64,000 bases of DNA from Pseudeuparius sepicola (GCA_963920635.1 OY987303.1:13804175-13868174), one strand, 5' to 3'. Positions 24,145-34,234 are shown, counted from the stretch's first letter. A program made the numbers and translations. Notes: a model not told the origin generated them from the letters alone.

Positions 24145-24557
24145 TTTATTTAACTTCAAACACGTTCGAAAATACTTATTCTGACGCGCACCCCCACGCC
24201 GATATTGTTGACATCGAGGTTGACAGTCTTGAAATTTGAAATCCATGGCACTCTATGCTGTGTTTAGTTCGATTAGCGTATATTCATTCATTGTCTTGTT
24301 ATGGAATGAAAATATATAAAATAATGCAATGATTTATTATTATTAGTAGATACGAAATATTAGTATCCCTATTATTATATTGTTTATTTATGTGCAATAG
24401 ATTACAAAAATTATATTAAGATCCTGGAAATACATGCAAAACACTTGAGAAGCAAGTAGGTATTTAAGAATAAATCATCTCGCTCTAGAGTGAGAATTTT
24501 TAAGTTCTATTATTAAAAATGATTTTAGAATACTTACATTCACGAATGATCGTGGAG

Positions 24558-26106
24558 AAAGATTAGACGGTACCATACGGAAGCCATGACGCCATGATTA
24601 CAAACAAGAACATTACTTTAGTGTTTGCGACTATAGGAGAACATCAAATTACAATGAAGTGAAGCATATAGCAAACTCTTATTACTCTGTCGCACATGAT
24701 TTGCATCCTGAACGCTGCAAGATAAGGCACAACATTCTCTTTCAAGAGCTATGCGTATGATGCTTGATTTTACGAGGTCCTCAAGAAATAAAATTGAATA
24801 ATAACAATAATATAAACTTTGAACTTAACTGACTATCGAATGCTATTCCACATATTCACTCTGTTTTTCGCTATTAGACATGAATGATCCTAATGGCTGA
24901 CAGAACCCGTACACACATCAAAAAATCGCCGCAGTGTTCCAACGCACAAAACGCAAACACCCTCCGGACATTTTTCGGTAAAATATGCACCCCGTCCTGT
25001 TCGTATATTTTCATTCCACCCCGTGCATCTCCCGCTTTTTCAGATAAACTGACCCGGCCGCATATATCTATCATCCAGGCAAATAAGTTTTCAGCATTCC
25101 CCCAGGACAGCATGTTTTATATATCCTCATCCGGCAGACCTCCGCTTGAATTCTTCGTCGCAGTTGCTATCACGAAATTCCCATTATAAATGGCTTTTAG
25201 AGGCTTTTTCGGAGGTCCTCTCTCACCTCATTTTTCGTAGAGGGGGCAAAAAGGCGGCGCTTATCGAAATTTGTGCACAAAAGGTTACAGGAACACACTT
25301 CAACGTGTTTTAGCAACACAATAAAGAAAAATGAACAAAAGATTCATTCTTTACTAATTTGAAACCTTTTTAAACACGTTATTCATCCTGTCCGAACAGA
25401 AATATTCGGGTTTGTGGCGTCGGGTTTCATGTTTCATAACAATTTAAAAATATATAGGAAATTCTGAACAATATTTGCTTGAAATTCAGAAGGACAGTAT
25501 ATACCAGATTCTTTGTTAGTGCTGCGTTAATTGTTCTTCTTAGAACACTTCTTGGTTTTCAGTATTACTAAACTCCCTTCAAGTAGCCTCTGTACAAAAG
25601 CTACAGTTCTATCATCCTGTCTGACTTCTGTCAGGGTATTAAATGTATCGAGTCTGCATGAATAATATAGTTAGAAACCTTACTATTTCACTATTTACGG
25701 CAAACTTTTACAGCAGCAAAAACTCGTATGCAAACGCCAGAAACTTGGTGTTACGTTAACTCGGGCATAAATTTCGCATGAACATCAATTTTACAGTCAT
25801 AAGTCTGGTAACTTACGAGTAGTGGCACGAAGGCGGAAACTTTATAGGTATGCTCTCGTTATTTTTATACGCTTCTATGGAATATAGATACAAATAAATA
25901 TTGGGTGAGCCAAAATGAATTTGTCCAGAATGTTGATCTTGTTATTGAATTCTATCTTCTATCTAATTTTCATAAGGCGGTCTTTTAAATCTTACTTCTA
26001 GAAAGACACCGCGTTTAAATTCATACATGTGTTTATACTTGAGAGTAAAGACTTTTTCGATACATCTGGCAACAGCGCCCTGATCTATTGTCTCTGTCTG
26101 TTTGCC
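24558..26106. other. Intergenic DNA, no supported gene
   Basis: A moderately GC-rich patch lies at about 24900-25260, with open frames on both strands and no recognisable motif. The inverted partner of the 19655-19790 repeat is at about 25690-25830. Otherwise I see nothing. Confidence 0.45.
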
Positions 26107-26916
26107 CAGTGATGTAATGTATCGAGATACATGTAGGTATCTATAGATACTGTATCTAGATACTTTTTATGTACCTAGATACATATCTAGATACTTACAA
26201 AAATCAGGATCTGCTTTAGTACCTAGATCCTTTTGAAAGTATCTAGATACTTAGATACTAGATACTTTTTTAGCCACGATGCCAAGGCGTGCCACGTGCC
26301 TATATTTAATTTTTAAACCGTTTCTGTCGGCAAAAATTAATTTTAAGTTTATTGTAATTCAAATAGGATTACCTGCTTTGTGCAATCGATGGGGCAAAAA
26401 ATATAACACGGTTTTACCATCATCTGCACCAGTCTAGCGCCTCTTTAGTATGGAAGGACAAATTTTAACGCCAAGGCGTGACAAACTTCGAAATGTTGCT
26501 AATGTTAAACAAAATAAACAATACAAATAATAAAATGGGGAGTGATTTAGTGATTTTTTTAAAATACCGTACATAAAGCACCTACTCAGTGCTTACTTTG
26601 GAGTGACGTACACGGTAAACTACTAGCCCACAAATTGTTTCAATTAGTGACAATCTAAACTTCACATTCGTCTAAACAGTTCTACTTTACCTACACACAC
26701 ACTTGTCTAAGTAGGTAAGTATATTGATTGCCTTATGAGGTCTGAAATTTTCTTAATTAACTGATAGTATCTGAATGTATCTGGAAGTATCTAGATACTT
26801 TTCTGTATCCAGATACTTTGGAAAAAATGTATCGGTATCTGTATCTAGATACATCTGCTAGACAGTATTTGTATCTGTATCTAGATACCGAAAAAAATGT
26901 ATCTGTTACATCACCG
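26107..26916. mobile_element. hAT-like MITE rich in ATCTAGATAC words
   Basis: The ends are CAGTGATGTAATGTATC at the left, complement of GTATCTGTTACATCACCG at the right. The flanks TGTTTGCC (26099-26106) and AGTTTGCC (26917-26924) match at 7 of 8 bases, as expected for an aged hAT target duplication. Just inside both ends, for about 150 bp, the sequence is packed with GTATCTAGATAC-type palindromes, which look like subterminal transposase sites. The centre has no transposase. The element is 810 bp. Confidence 0.8.
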
Positions 26917-27227
26917 AGTTTGCCTAAACATCAGCAGAATTCCGTCAGAAATTCGATTCAATTTATATTATTCCTTTTTAATTCATGTCGAATGCTATTG
27001 ACATAAATTGAACATGAAAATATCGTCCTTATTTTCTAGTAATACAGCTATTATTAGGTACCCAACTATCGACTATTATATCCCCACCCACCCGGGCCCC
27101 ATCCAGAAGATGTCTGATATCACAACCGTCCGTCCCGTCCCCATCTCCAGATTCCCTTCCCAAATCAGGCCGGCATTAAGGCCGAGGCGAAGCTGGCGTT
27201 CCACATCTCTGGAAAGGGGGCCGCTGC

Positions 27228-27590
27228 GTGGGCGAAACCTCCCCGATATGCATCTTTATTAGGGCTAGTGAGGCGCCTGACGCCCCCGATGTATATCCTT
27301 ATCGCACAGCCGGTGTCCTGCATAGCATTACTGAGAAAGATGGAGGGCGGAAATCGTGGAAGCCCAAGGTCGAGCTTATAGACCTGTATCTTGAGAAGTT
27401 AAAATGGAGTAGTTATGCCGAAGCACTTGCAGAATTTCATGCTTTGAATGCTCTACCATATTATTTATGTAGAAGAGTATTTTTAGAACGGACAAAGAAA
27501 GGATATTATTTGTACGAAGGCCTGGAAGGGACACTCGCCTTTTTTTCTAAATCCACTCCTAAAATTTCGACTTATAACTCGAAATATTGA
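27228..27590 (+). CDS. Doubtful short open frame, unknown
   Basis: The 120-codon frame has a low-complexity start in a GC-rich patch and a better-looking middle (ELIDLYLEKLKWSSYAEALA, then FHALNALPYYLCRRVFLERT). I recognise no family. There is no partner exon or clear splice signal next to it, and the 3' end runs into the palindrome cluster at 27563. It may be a remnant of an unidentified transposon protein or chance. Confidence 0.15.
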   Translation: MGETSPICIFIRASEAPDAPDVYPYRTAGVLHSITEKDGGRKSWKPKVELIDLYLEKLKWSSYAEALAEFHALNALPYYLCRRVFLERTKKGYYLYEGLEGTLAFFSKSTPKISTYNSKY

Positions 27591-27715
27591 CCCAAAATTT
27601 CGACTTATAACTCGAAGCTTCAAAATTTCGACTTATAAGTCGAAATATTGAACTAATATTTCGACTTATAAGTCGAAACTTTAAAGCTTAGAGTTATAAG
27701 TCGAAATATTGACCG
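27563..27715. repeat. Cluster of five TTTCGACTTATAAGTCGAAA palindromes
   Basis: Five close copies of a 20-bp perfect or near-perfect palindrome occur within about 150 bp at roughly 30-34-bp spacing. The first two end ACTCGAA instead of AGTCGAA, and the last begins GAGTTATAAG. Some are linked by ATATTGA spacers. The array looks like clustered binding sites for a dimeric protein or the end of an uncharacterised element. Confidence 0.85.
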
Positions 27716-28034
27716 TCAATATTGGAATATGATAGATAGTCAGTTTTATGCAATCCGGGAAAAGTGCCTATCTCTGTTTAAGTTATTGTTCCTTTTCGGT
27801 CTATCCTTTTTAAAATGCCCACTTTTAATCAAATGGTGTCGCAATCTTGCAAAAATGTCCTTGAAAGGATGTCTTCTCTTTGGATACCGCTCGTAGTATA
27901 AATTGTTCGTTGCATCTGGCATCTGCATTTTCCCCGGATTGTATAAAACAGACTCGTATCACATTTTTTCAAGTTTCAAGTTTATAAATTACACAAAAAC
28001 AGAATAGTATCTTTCATTACGAGTCTGAACGATA

Positions 28035-28483
28035 TTTTTTATTATACTTCTTTGAAAACGGAAACTTAAAACATTTTATCGGCATATTATAATAAATTTA
28101 ATTGACAAAAAATAAACAATGCAGACAATATAGGGTTTGGTATGTATGATGGTTACTTTCAAATTATTTTTAAATTAGTTATTGTCAAATAAGGTGAATA
28201 AAACGTCAAAAATATTACAGAAATGTATCTAAATATTGAAACACTTACGAATTAAAATACAAAATAGGTATATCTCAAATATCAGAGAGCATATAGAGTT
28301 TCTTAAATTTAGTTTATTTTGCTGTATATTTATATTTTAAAGCCATATATTCGGTATTTTCATTCAGCGCACGGAAAGTTTTTCCATGCGCTGTTTCCGT
28401 GCGCTAGCCCGAAAAACCCCATCTTTCATTATTGCTAAAACAGATGAAAATATAAGGTGTTTTCAAAGAAGTATAATAAAAAA
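28035..28483. mobile_element. MITE-like element with 25-bp inverted ends
   Basis: The left end, beginning TTTTTTATTATACTTCTTTG, is a perfect inverted repeat of the right end at 28459-28483. Between them lie AT-rich sequence and a short palindrome at about 28365-28405 (AGCGCACGGAAA ... TTTCCGTGCGCT). There is no coding sequence and I could not define a target duplication. Confidence 0.6.
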
Positions 28484-28659
28484 ACATTTTTCCACGGTTG
28501 TTTCATTATTGTCTCAGTCTCACCGTCCAAAGCCTTCTTGTTGAAAGGGTGTGCTTCCAATTATGAAATAAAAGCTATTAGTAATTAAGTAAGAAACTAC
28601 TTAAGTAAATCACTAAGTGTTATATATTTTTGGAATGGTAATTTTTTGCTCTATTAAAA

Positions 28660-29010
28660 AATGCAAAAATATACAGGGTATTCCATTTAAAAAAACTTTT
28701 TTTCAGCGGTAGCTCTTAAACCACTGACTTGAAAAAAATGTAGTAGCAGCATTGGATTCTACGTAAAAAAGTGATTTAGGAATGCTTTTACCGAAATACA
28801 AAGTTTTCAACCCGAAAAAAGTTACGGCCACATTTCGAATACGCCCTGTAACTCAAGAACGATGACAGATATCGATTTGCGGTTTTCGCCATTAAGTTTA
28901 TCATAAAACATGAGCCTCAGACACCGATATCAGTTTTCGTCTATCTCCCTTAAAAATAGGAGTTTCGTTTTCAAAGTGTCCAATTTGGCCCACCCTGTAC
29001 ATTGTTTATA
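28660..29010. repeat. Insect-type repeat bounded by ACAGGGT/ACCCTGT words
   Basis: The segment opens with ATACAGGGTATTCC, has CGCCCTGTAACTC in the middle and closes with CCACCCTGTACATTG. It carries no gene. Similar word pairs bound several repeats elsewhere in this window. Confidence 0.4.
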
Positions 29011-29221
29011 TTTCTAAAGTTAATTTCAAAATATGGTTCAGAGTAAACTATCTTTATTTTCAATTCACAAATCAGTATTATAAAGAAAATGATTAGGCTT
29101 GTTCTCTATGAATTACGACGTCTTCCTCGAAATTTTACTAAATTACGTCATTTTACTACAATATGTCATTTTCCTCCAAGTTTGTATAATTTCGACTTTT
29201 TCACAATTTGTTTATAAGTTC

Positions 29222-30240
29222 CAGGGACTCTTTAAAATAAGGGGACCCCGCATGTCACAGTCTATCACATAGGAAAAGTGAAGCCTTGTTTTCTGTATAT
29301 CTCCAAGGAGACCACAAGGGGGCTGATACAAGGTTATGTTATATGTCAGTGTCCAACTGCCATCAAGTTTTATGTGACATGCCAGTGCCATAGATTCCAA
29401 AGGAGGCAAAATATTTCCCATCATAGTTCACAATTTTTAAGTTTTCTAACTTCCAGATAGTCAGTTAAAGGCAATGCGGCCGCCTGTAGTAGTGCCAATA
29501 ATTGCAACCAGATTTTACTTGTCTCACCTTTAGTAATCCTACAATTCCCATTACGTGGGCATTATGTATAAGTAAGTAGTTCAAAACAAAAATGGTATTT
29601 CCTAAATATTAAATTATTAAGCAGGTAGCTTCAGTCAGGTCTTTTTTTAAACAGTTTTTATCTACAACTATAAGTTTATTTTACGTTTGTGAGGTACCTT
29701 GGGAGAGAAATAAAATTACAAAAATGAGCACCGAGAAAAACTACATGATTAGAACTAAGTACAAGACCTAATCTCATTAGTCTATCCCGAAATCTGTGAA
29801 AGTTCTTTGGGTAGATACATTCAACAAGGGAAGAAAGTTCAAGTACGTACCTATTATACCTACATATTATTACAAATGGTTTGAGGAACCTGGTAACAAG
29901 GTGCAATAGCGACAAATTCTCAAATAAGCAAAATCAGCACTGACTCACCTTACTTATATTACTTAAATTCCTGGAAATAATTGCAGGAAACCAAATTCAA
30001 ATATAAAATAAATTTGATTCATTTGGCACTTGCCATATTCTGTGTTTGTTGACAGAACATTGTCAAGTCTAATTTTTAGAAATCATATTAATTTTTACTA
30101 ACAATCAAAGTACCTGTTATATCCATACATTCTCCAATAAAATGGCATAGTTGGCATCATTGAGACCATTAGAATGGGGAAAGGAACGGCCTCACTTTGG
30201 AAAGTATAATGCTGGGTCCCCTTACTTTAAAGGGTCCCTG
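29222..30240. mobile_element. hAT-type element with 27-bp TIRs
   Basis: The left end begins CAGGGACTCTTTAAAATAAG and the right end is its complement with two mismatches over 27 bp. A perfect 8-bp target duplication ATAAGTTC lies at 29214-29221 and 30241-30248. The interior (1019 bp) has no transposase. A 31-bp element made only of these ends is found at 60319-60349. The insertion split a locally repetitive stretch of CGACTTTTTC-type words (29117-29213 and 30249-30450). Confidence 0.9.
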
Positions 30241-30248
30241 ATAAGTTC

Positions 30249-30947
30249 GAAGTCTACCTAATTTTTTCTTGAAATTTTATTTGAGTTTGACTTTTTCGCG
30301 AAGTCGAAATTATGCAAAAATTTGGTAGAAAAATTTACAAAATTTAGGAAAACTTCGTTAAAAAAGTCGATATTAGACAAAACTTCGTGGCAAAGTGTCG
30401 GGAAAAAGTGGAAATTTAAAAAAAAAACTTCGCGAAAAAGTCGATTACCTACAATAAATCATCGCGCGGACGTTAACGAGAAGGAAACCGTCCACCAAAA
30501 TCTAAACAGCTCCTGGGTGCAGTTCCCGATCCTTCTCCAAGACGAATTCCAGGCGTTCAACTTGAAACCAATTACGGGGTAACAAGTCCGGAGGACTAAA
30601 TCCGGTCCTTCGCAGTTCATCCCCGTAATGCCCCTAACTGGCCCAGCAGCTGGCAGCTGGCCAGCTTCAAATCTCCTTTGAAAAGAGTATTACGACTGCA
30701 GCCACGGGAGTGAGCCGTATAACTCTTTGATGGCTAACCTGGAAATATTATTTATAGTATAGTGTAGTTGGCGGATAGGTTAACAAATTATTAATTGAAG
30801 AAGAAAAAGACTGATAGTCGACCATACACAGTACTGTTTCGAGACGGTGATCCCTCATCAGTTTGGCTCACCCGACTAGAGGGTATCCTATTTTAATGGA
30901 TTCCAGAAATAGTTGCCCTGCATATTATAACAATGTTCCGAATACGA
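30249..30947. other. CGAAGTC/GACTTTTTCG word array and unannotated DNA
   Basis: At 30280-30450 short diverged repeats such as AACTTCGCGAAAAAGTCGA and GACTTTTTCGCGAAGTCG alternate in both orientations, producing an 86-codon basic open frame that is not credible as a gene. The rest has a moderately GC-rich patch and no coding signal. Confidence 0.5.
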
Positions 30948-31000
30948 ATGTGGAATTTAGTTGCCAGGCCTATAAGGCCGAGGCAAACAAACCACATGAG
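30948..31000. repeat. Hairpin tip related to those at 35186 and 38222
   Basis: TGTGGAATTTAGTTGCC and GGCAAACAAACCACA pair around AGGCCTATAAGGCCGA. This is the same tip as the two longer hairpins at 35.2 and 38.2 kb, without their outer arms. Confidence 0.65.
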
Positions 31001-31007
31001 TTATAAA

Positions 31008-31362
31008 AAATTAATAGTAAAAAAATATTTTTAAAAACAAGCTTTTATTTAAATGCTCTGAAAAGAAGAAAATAAACTTTATACTAAATCAAACCAAGAC
31101 AAACCCATAATTTTGTTACATTATACAACTGTGTATGATATAAAAGCTTGTCGCGAAATTTTCATGTGTAAATTTCTTTTATATAAAAATTAATTCTACT
31201 TAAAATTACTTTCGCGACAAGCTTTTATACCATATACAGTTGTGTAATGTAACAAAATTATGGGTTTGCCTTGGTTTGATTTATTATAAAGTTTATTTTC
31301 TTCTTTTCAGAGCATTTAAATAAAAGCTTGTTTTTAAAAATATTTTCTTGTTATTAATTTTA
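31008..31362. mobile_element. 355-bp foldback element
   Basis: Two arms of about 160 bp pair around 31185. Matching blocks include ACAAGCTTTTATTTAAATGC, CATAATTTTGTTACATTA and AAAGCTTGTCGCGAA with their complements on the right. It is non-coding and probably a MITE with nearly complete terminal inverted repeats. Confidence 0.85.
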
Positions 31363-31369
31363 TTTTCAA

Positions 31370-31770
31370 CTTTATAGTTCTACTCTTCAAGCCCTTTCAT
31401 TTAATGCCCATATTAAGGGAAAAGAAAATGTAATCCGCCGTGTTGGAGTGGCGGCCATATTGAATTTAGTGTGATTTCACTAACTCTATCGTTTTCTATT
31501 CTTCAAGCCCTTTTGTTTGATACCCATATTAAGGGGGTTGACAAAAAATACATCATACGCCATCTTCTGGCGACAGCCATTTTGAAAGTATTACAATATT
31601 GAGTATTGTATATTGTATTGTCACCGGAACTAAAGGTGTATGCAAAATTTCAGCTCAATCGGATGTCAGGAAGTGGTTCTACTTCAGCTTGCAAGATTTG
31701 ACCTAAACATACATACAATCATACATACATTGCAAGTTAAATAAAAGCTTGTAATGTAATAAAACGAAAC
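31370..31770 (+). repeat. Retroposon tail with two tandem 95-bp units
   Basis: Two diverged units at about 31379-31475 and 31497-31590 share TTCAAGCCCTTT and CCCATATTAAGGG. They are followed by a block of the type found at 3' ends of insect SINE or RTE-like retroposons (TTTCAGCTCAATCGGATGTC), an imperfect (CATA)n run near 31710, and AAATAAAAGCTTGTAA. No reverse transcriptase is present. Confidence 0.4.
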
Positions 31771-33035
31771 TTCAGTGTCAGGGGACACATATTATATATA
31801 TATTTTTAATTAGAGAAAAAGAAGGGTCTTGCAGTCTACTTAGATAATATTATTGATGTTCAAACCAACCATACTTATACTGAAAGATTGCGTTTTGCGT
31901 TTTTATATGTTATAGGTAACAAATCCGCAATGAGGCTGAAAAGTTAAATGATACTTTATTGAGGTTTTTGTTGGTTTTAAGTTATAAATGCATTTTGGAA
32001 ACAACTTAATCAAACATATTTTATCAATCATAAATAGAAATAACATTATATCTTATATGTACTTTTTCCTTAGGATAATTATTTCTTTGAACACTTTCAA
32101 TACATAGCTATTCTCCAGGAACATATCTGTTTCTGAATTTTAGGGAACCGGTTTTATTCCTTAGAAGGTTTACCTACTAGTGACATTTTTACTTTTTGTT
32201 TGATAACTTGATGCGACGCCGCGCATAGTCGGTTCATGGAAGGGGTGATCCCTTATTATTATTTTTCACCTAATAAAACTTGATAACTTCTACTTTTACC
32301 ACTTTAACCTTTGCTTCAAAAATGCAGTAATAAGGTTCAATAATTTTGCTGGCGGTGATCTGCAGTTAACAGGATTACTTGCTGCTGAATCTATTAATTC
32401 TTCGGTTTATTCTATTTGCTCCAGAAATGCGGCTCTCTTCATCGTATCGAGAATTACAATTTCTCAAGAGATAGGGATATGCAGCTGGTCTCAAGCCCCT
32501 TTTCAGATTTGCCCTATAACCTATAATTAATTATAGAGTAGTTTTCAAAATACCTCTATAAAGTTTTCTTTAGAAATATGTATCTAAACTTCCGCGTACC
32601 AAAGATATTCCTTTGTGTTCGATATGCTAACAGGATGCACAAAGTTTTTACAGCAGAAAGGAAACTTTCGATGTGCAGAATACAGGCAATTGAAACGTTA
32701 ATTAAAATAATCTTTTCAAGCTCGAAATAGGAACACAGCCCCTCTCCGCCACGTCGCTCAGGGTCGTATTCAATTTTCTCCCGATAGACCGTCTTATGAA
32801 TAACAATAATAACGGCAAAAGGGGGCTCCATAGCCCCCAATTCTGAATAATTCACTCCGACGATTCGCCTCGCATCGCGTTTTTATTTTCCGCTCGACAA
32901 TAACCCAATTTTCGGGGAGGTTGCCGCTGCCGCCCCGCTCGCCCCGTCTCATCAAAAAATCTATTTACTGGGGGCATTAAGGCCAGGAGGAAGCCTGCAG
33001 GGGTGCAGCCACCCTCATATACTAAGTGTGGCTGG
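31771..33035. other. Intergenic DNA with GC-rich island
   Basis: No gene is supported. A partial copy (about 80 bp, 32212-32290) of the module repeated at 35085 and 38125 is present, with GCCGCGCATAGTCGGTTCAT. A GC- and CpG-rich island at about 32740-33010 has open frames on both strands without motifs. Confidence 0.45.
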
Positions 33036-33059
33036 GTAACGATCACGGGCGTAGCCAAG

Positions 33060-33103
33060 GGGGGGGGGGGTTTCGGGGGTTCAACCCCCCCCCCCCCCGA
33101 AAT
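33060..33103. repeat. G-run/C-run hairpin at hAT end
   Basis: A run of about 12 G, then TTTCGGGGGTTCAA, then about 14 C, forms a strong hairpin immediately inside the left terminal repeat. Copy 1 has the corresponding structure at about 15504-15537. The G-run could also form a quadruplex. Confidence 0.85.
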
Positions 33104-33189
33104 AAGCAAAATATTACCTAATATTATACTGAAAAAATACTTTGCGTTGTTTCTCGATTATTCGCCACGTCCCTCGGTCGAAATGAGCG

Positions 33190-33244
33190 GAACTTTGTGG
33201 AAGTTCGTGGAAGTTTCTGGACGGCTACTGGGCTGCTATATAAG
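33190..33244 (+). promoter_or_regulatory. Phased heat-shock elements plus TATA box, copy 2
   Basis: Seven 5-bp units run in perfect phase from 33190: GAA, TTG, GAA, TCG, GAA, TTC, GAC, each followed by two bases. Four match the heat-shock-factor triplet alternation exactly and three differ by one base. TATATAAG follows at 33237-33244, 15 bp downstream of the array. The leader begins about 30 bp later and contains GCAGTATTG near 33274. This geometry matches heat-inducible promoters; function is inferred. Confidence 0.68.
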
Positions 33245-33432
33245 CGGCGCCGCGGCGCGTGACCGCGCTTACGGCAGTATTGTTCCATGCGAACTCGAAG
33301 CGAATAAAAGTGAAAAGTGGTGAACGAATAGTGAAGAGAATTAAGTGTACCGTGTAAGTGAGTAATTTTAGTGCGCTGTTATTCGATGACCTTGTTAAGG
33401 ACAGATACGTGAATCATTATTACTGTCGAAAA

Positions 33433-33600
33433 ATGGAGGGGAAAAAAAGGAAGGGTGATAAACTTAAAGGTATAGACTACTGGAAAAAGTGGTGTAGTCA
33501 AGGTCAAGGAGTTTCTAATAAAGAAACAAATTTGGATTTAGCTATCAAAGCTTCAGCTACCTTGCATGCTGATAAGAAGACTGCCTACCCCGAAATCTAG
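33433..33600 (+). pseudogene. hAT transposase N-terminal fragment, copy 2
   Basis: From the ATG at 33433 the frame reads MEGKKRKGDKLKGIDYWKKW and ends after 55 codons at the TAG following TAYPEI. The same frame is open upstream without an ATG, and a GTAAGTGAG word at 33353-33361 could be a splice donor in the leader. The peptide is basic and is nearly identical to copy 1, so both copies descend from the same deleted master. Confidence 0.65.
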
Positions 33601-33865
33601 TTTGGAATGCCTAGATATGTGCGATAAAAACCTTTATCCTAATATTTACACATTACTACAAATCTTGGCTACCATTCCTGTATCCACTGCTACCCCAGAA
33701 AGGTCTTTCTCGAGCCTAAGGAGACTGAAAAACTATTTACGAAACACTACAAGTGAAAACAGACTTAATGGTTTGGCTCTAATGAACATTCACTATGGAA
33801 CAGAAATTCATGCAGATGAAGTAGTGGATATATTTAAAAGAAAAAGCCGAAGATTTATTCTTTAA
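33601..33865 (+). pseudogene. hAT C-terminal dimerisation domain, copy 2
   Basis: In the frame that ends at 33865 the sequence encodes the hAT family C-terminal signature: LYPNIYTLLQILATIPVSTA, PERSFSSLRRLKNYL, ENRLNGLALMNIHY. In intact family members this region mediates multimerisation and supplies part of the catalytic fold. It is out of frame with the N-terminal fragment, and the DDE core is absent, so no transposase can be made. The signature resembles the hAT relatives of the THAP12/P52rIPK type rather than Ac or hobo. Confidence 0.85.
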
Positions 33866-34234
33866 TGGTTTTAGATTTCGCGCAGAGGAACGAAATTAAT
33901 TTATCCATTTCATTTAAGAACTTTATAAATATGTCGTAGCTTTTCGGATGAATATATAGATATTAAATTTCATGCAAGTATATTTTTGTTGTTTTATTTA
34001 CTTCTCAAACTAAACCCCCCCCCCCAAAACTAAATCCTGGCTACGCCCGTGGTAACGATGACTGAGCGAAGCAGTTTCTTTATGGATACCTACTTCCAAA
34101 CGGAAATATGAAAATATGTTAAAGGAAGTTTTCCAAATTATTTTCTAAAGGAGTGCATTTTTTTTTACAAGCCATTATTGTTTATGGCGGGAGCGCCGGT
34201 ATATAATGTGAGATTTCATCGTCGATACCACAGA

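Larger units (their letters stand above)
22770..24557 (-). mobile_element. Crypton-like tyrosine-recombinase element with inverted ends
   Basis: A tyrosine recombinase gene is enclosed by a 24-bp inverted repeat: CTCCACGACCATTCGTGA... at 22770-22793, and its complement ...TTCACGAATGATCGTGGAG at 24534-24557, matching at 23 of 24 positions. On the left the repeat is one unit of a 29-bp tandem array (starts at 22770, 22799 and 22828, the third partial). Crypton elements are defined by a tyrosine recombinase as sole enzyme and usually lack terminal inverted repeats, so the ends here are notable. I could not identify a target duplication. The element is 1788 bp. Confidence 0.65.
33044..34051 (+). 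mobile_element. hAT transposon copy 2 (non-autonomous)
   Basis: The ends CACGGGCGTAGCC and GGCTACGCCCGTG are the same as copy 1. They are flanked by a perfect 8-bp target duplication GTAACGAT (33036-33043 and 34052-34059). The element is 1008 bp. In order it holds a G-run/C-run hairpin just inside the left end, the heat-shock-like promoter, a leader, the transposase N-terminus, the hAT dimerisation domain, and a C-run inside the right end. The catalytic core is deleted between the two coding pieces. Confidence 0.93.

Noticed and set aside
27563..27715. CRISPR array
   Set aside because: The repeats are palindromic protein-site-like units with short AT spacers in an animal genome, with variable spacing and no cas genes.
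30322..30582. 86-codon basic frame
   Set aside because: Its Lys/Ser-rich part arises from repeated AACTTCG and AAAGTCGA words and not from protein-like sequence.
33003..33323. 106-codon frame across the left end of hAT copy 2
   Set aside because: It spans flanking DNA, the terminal repeat, the poly-G hairpin and the promoter, so it is not a gene.
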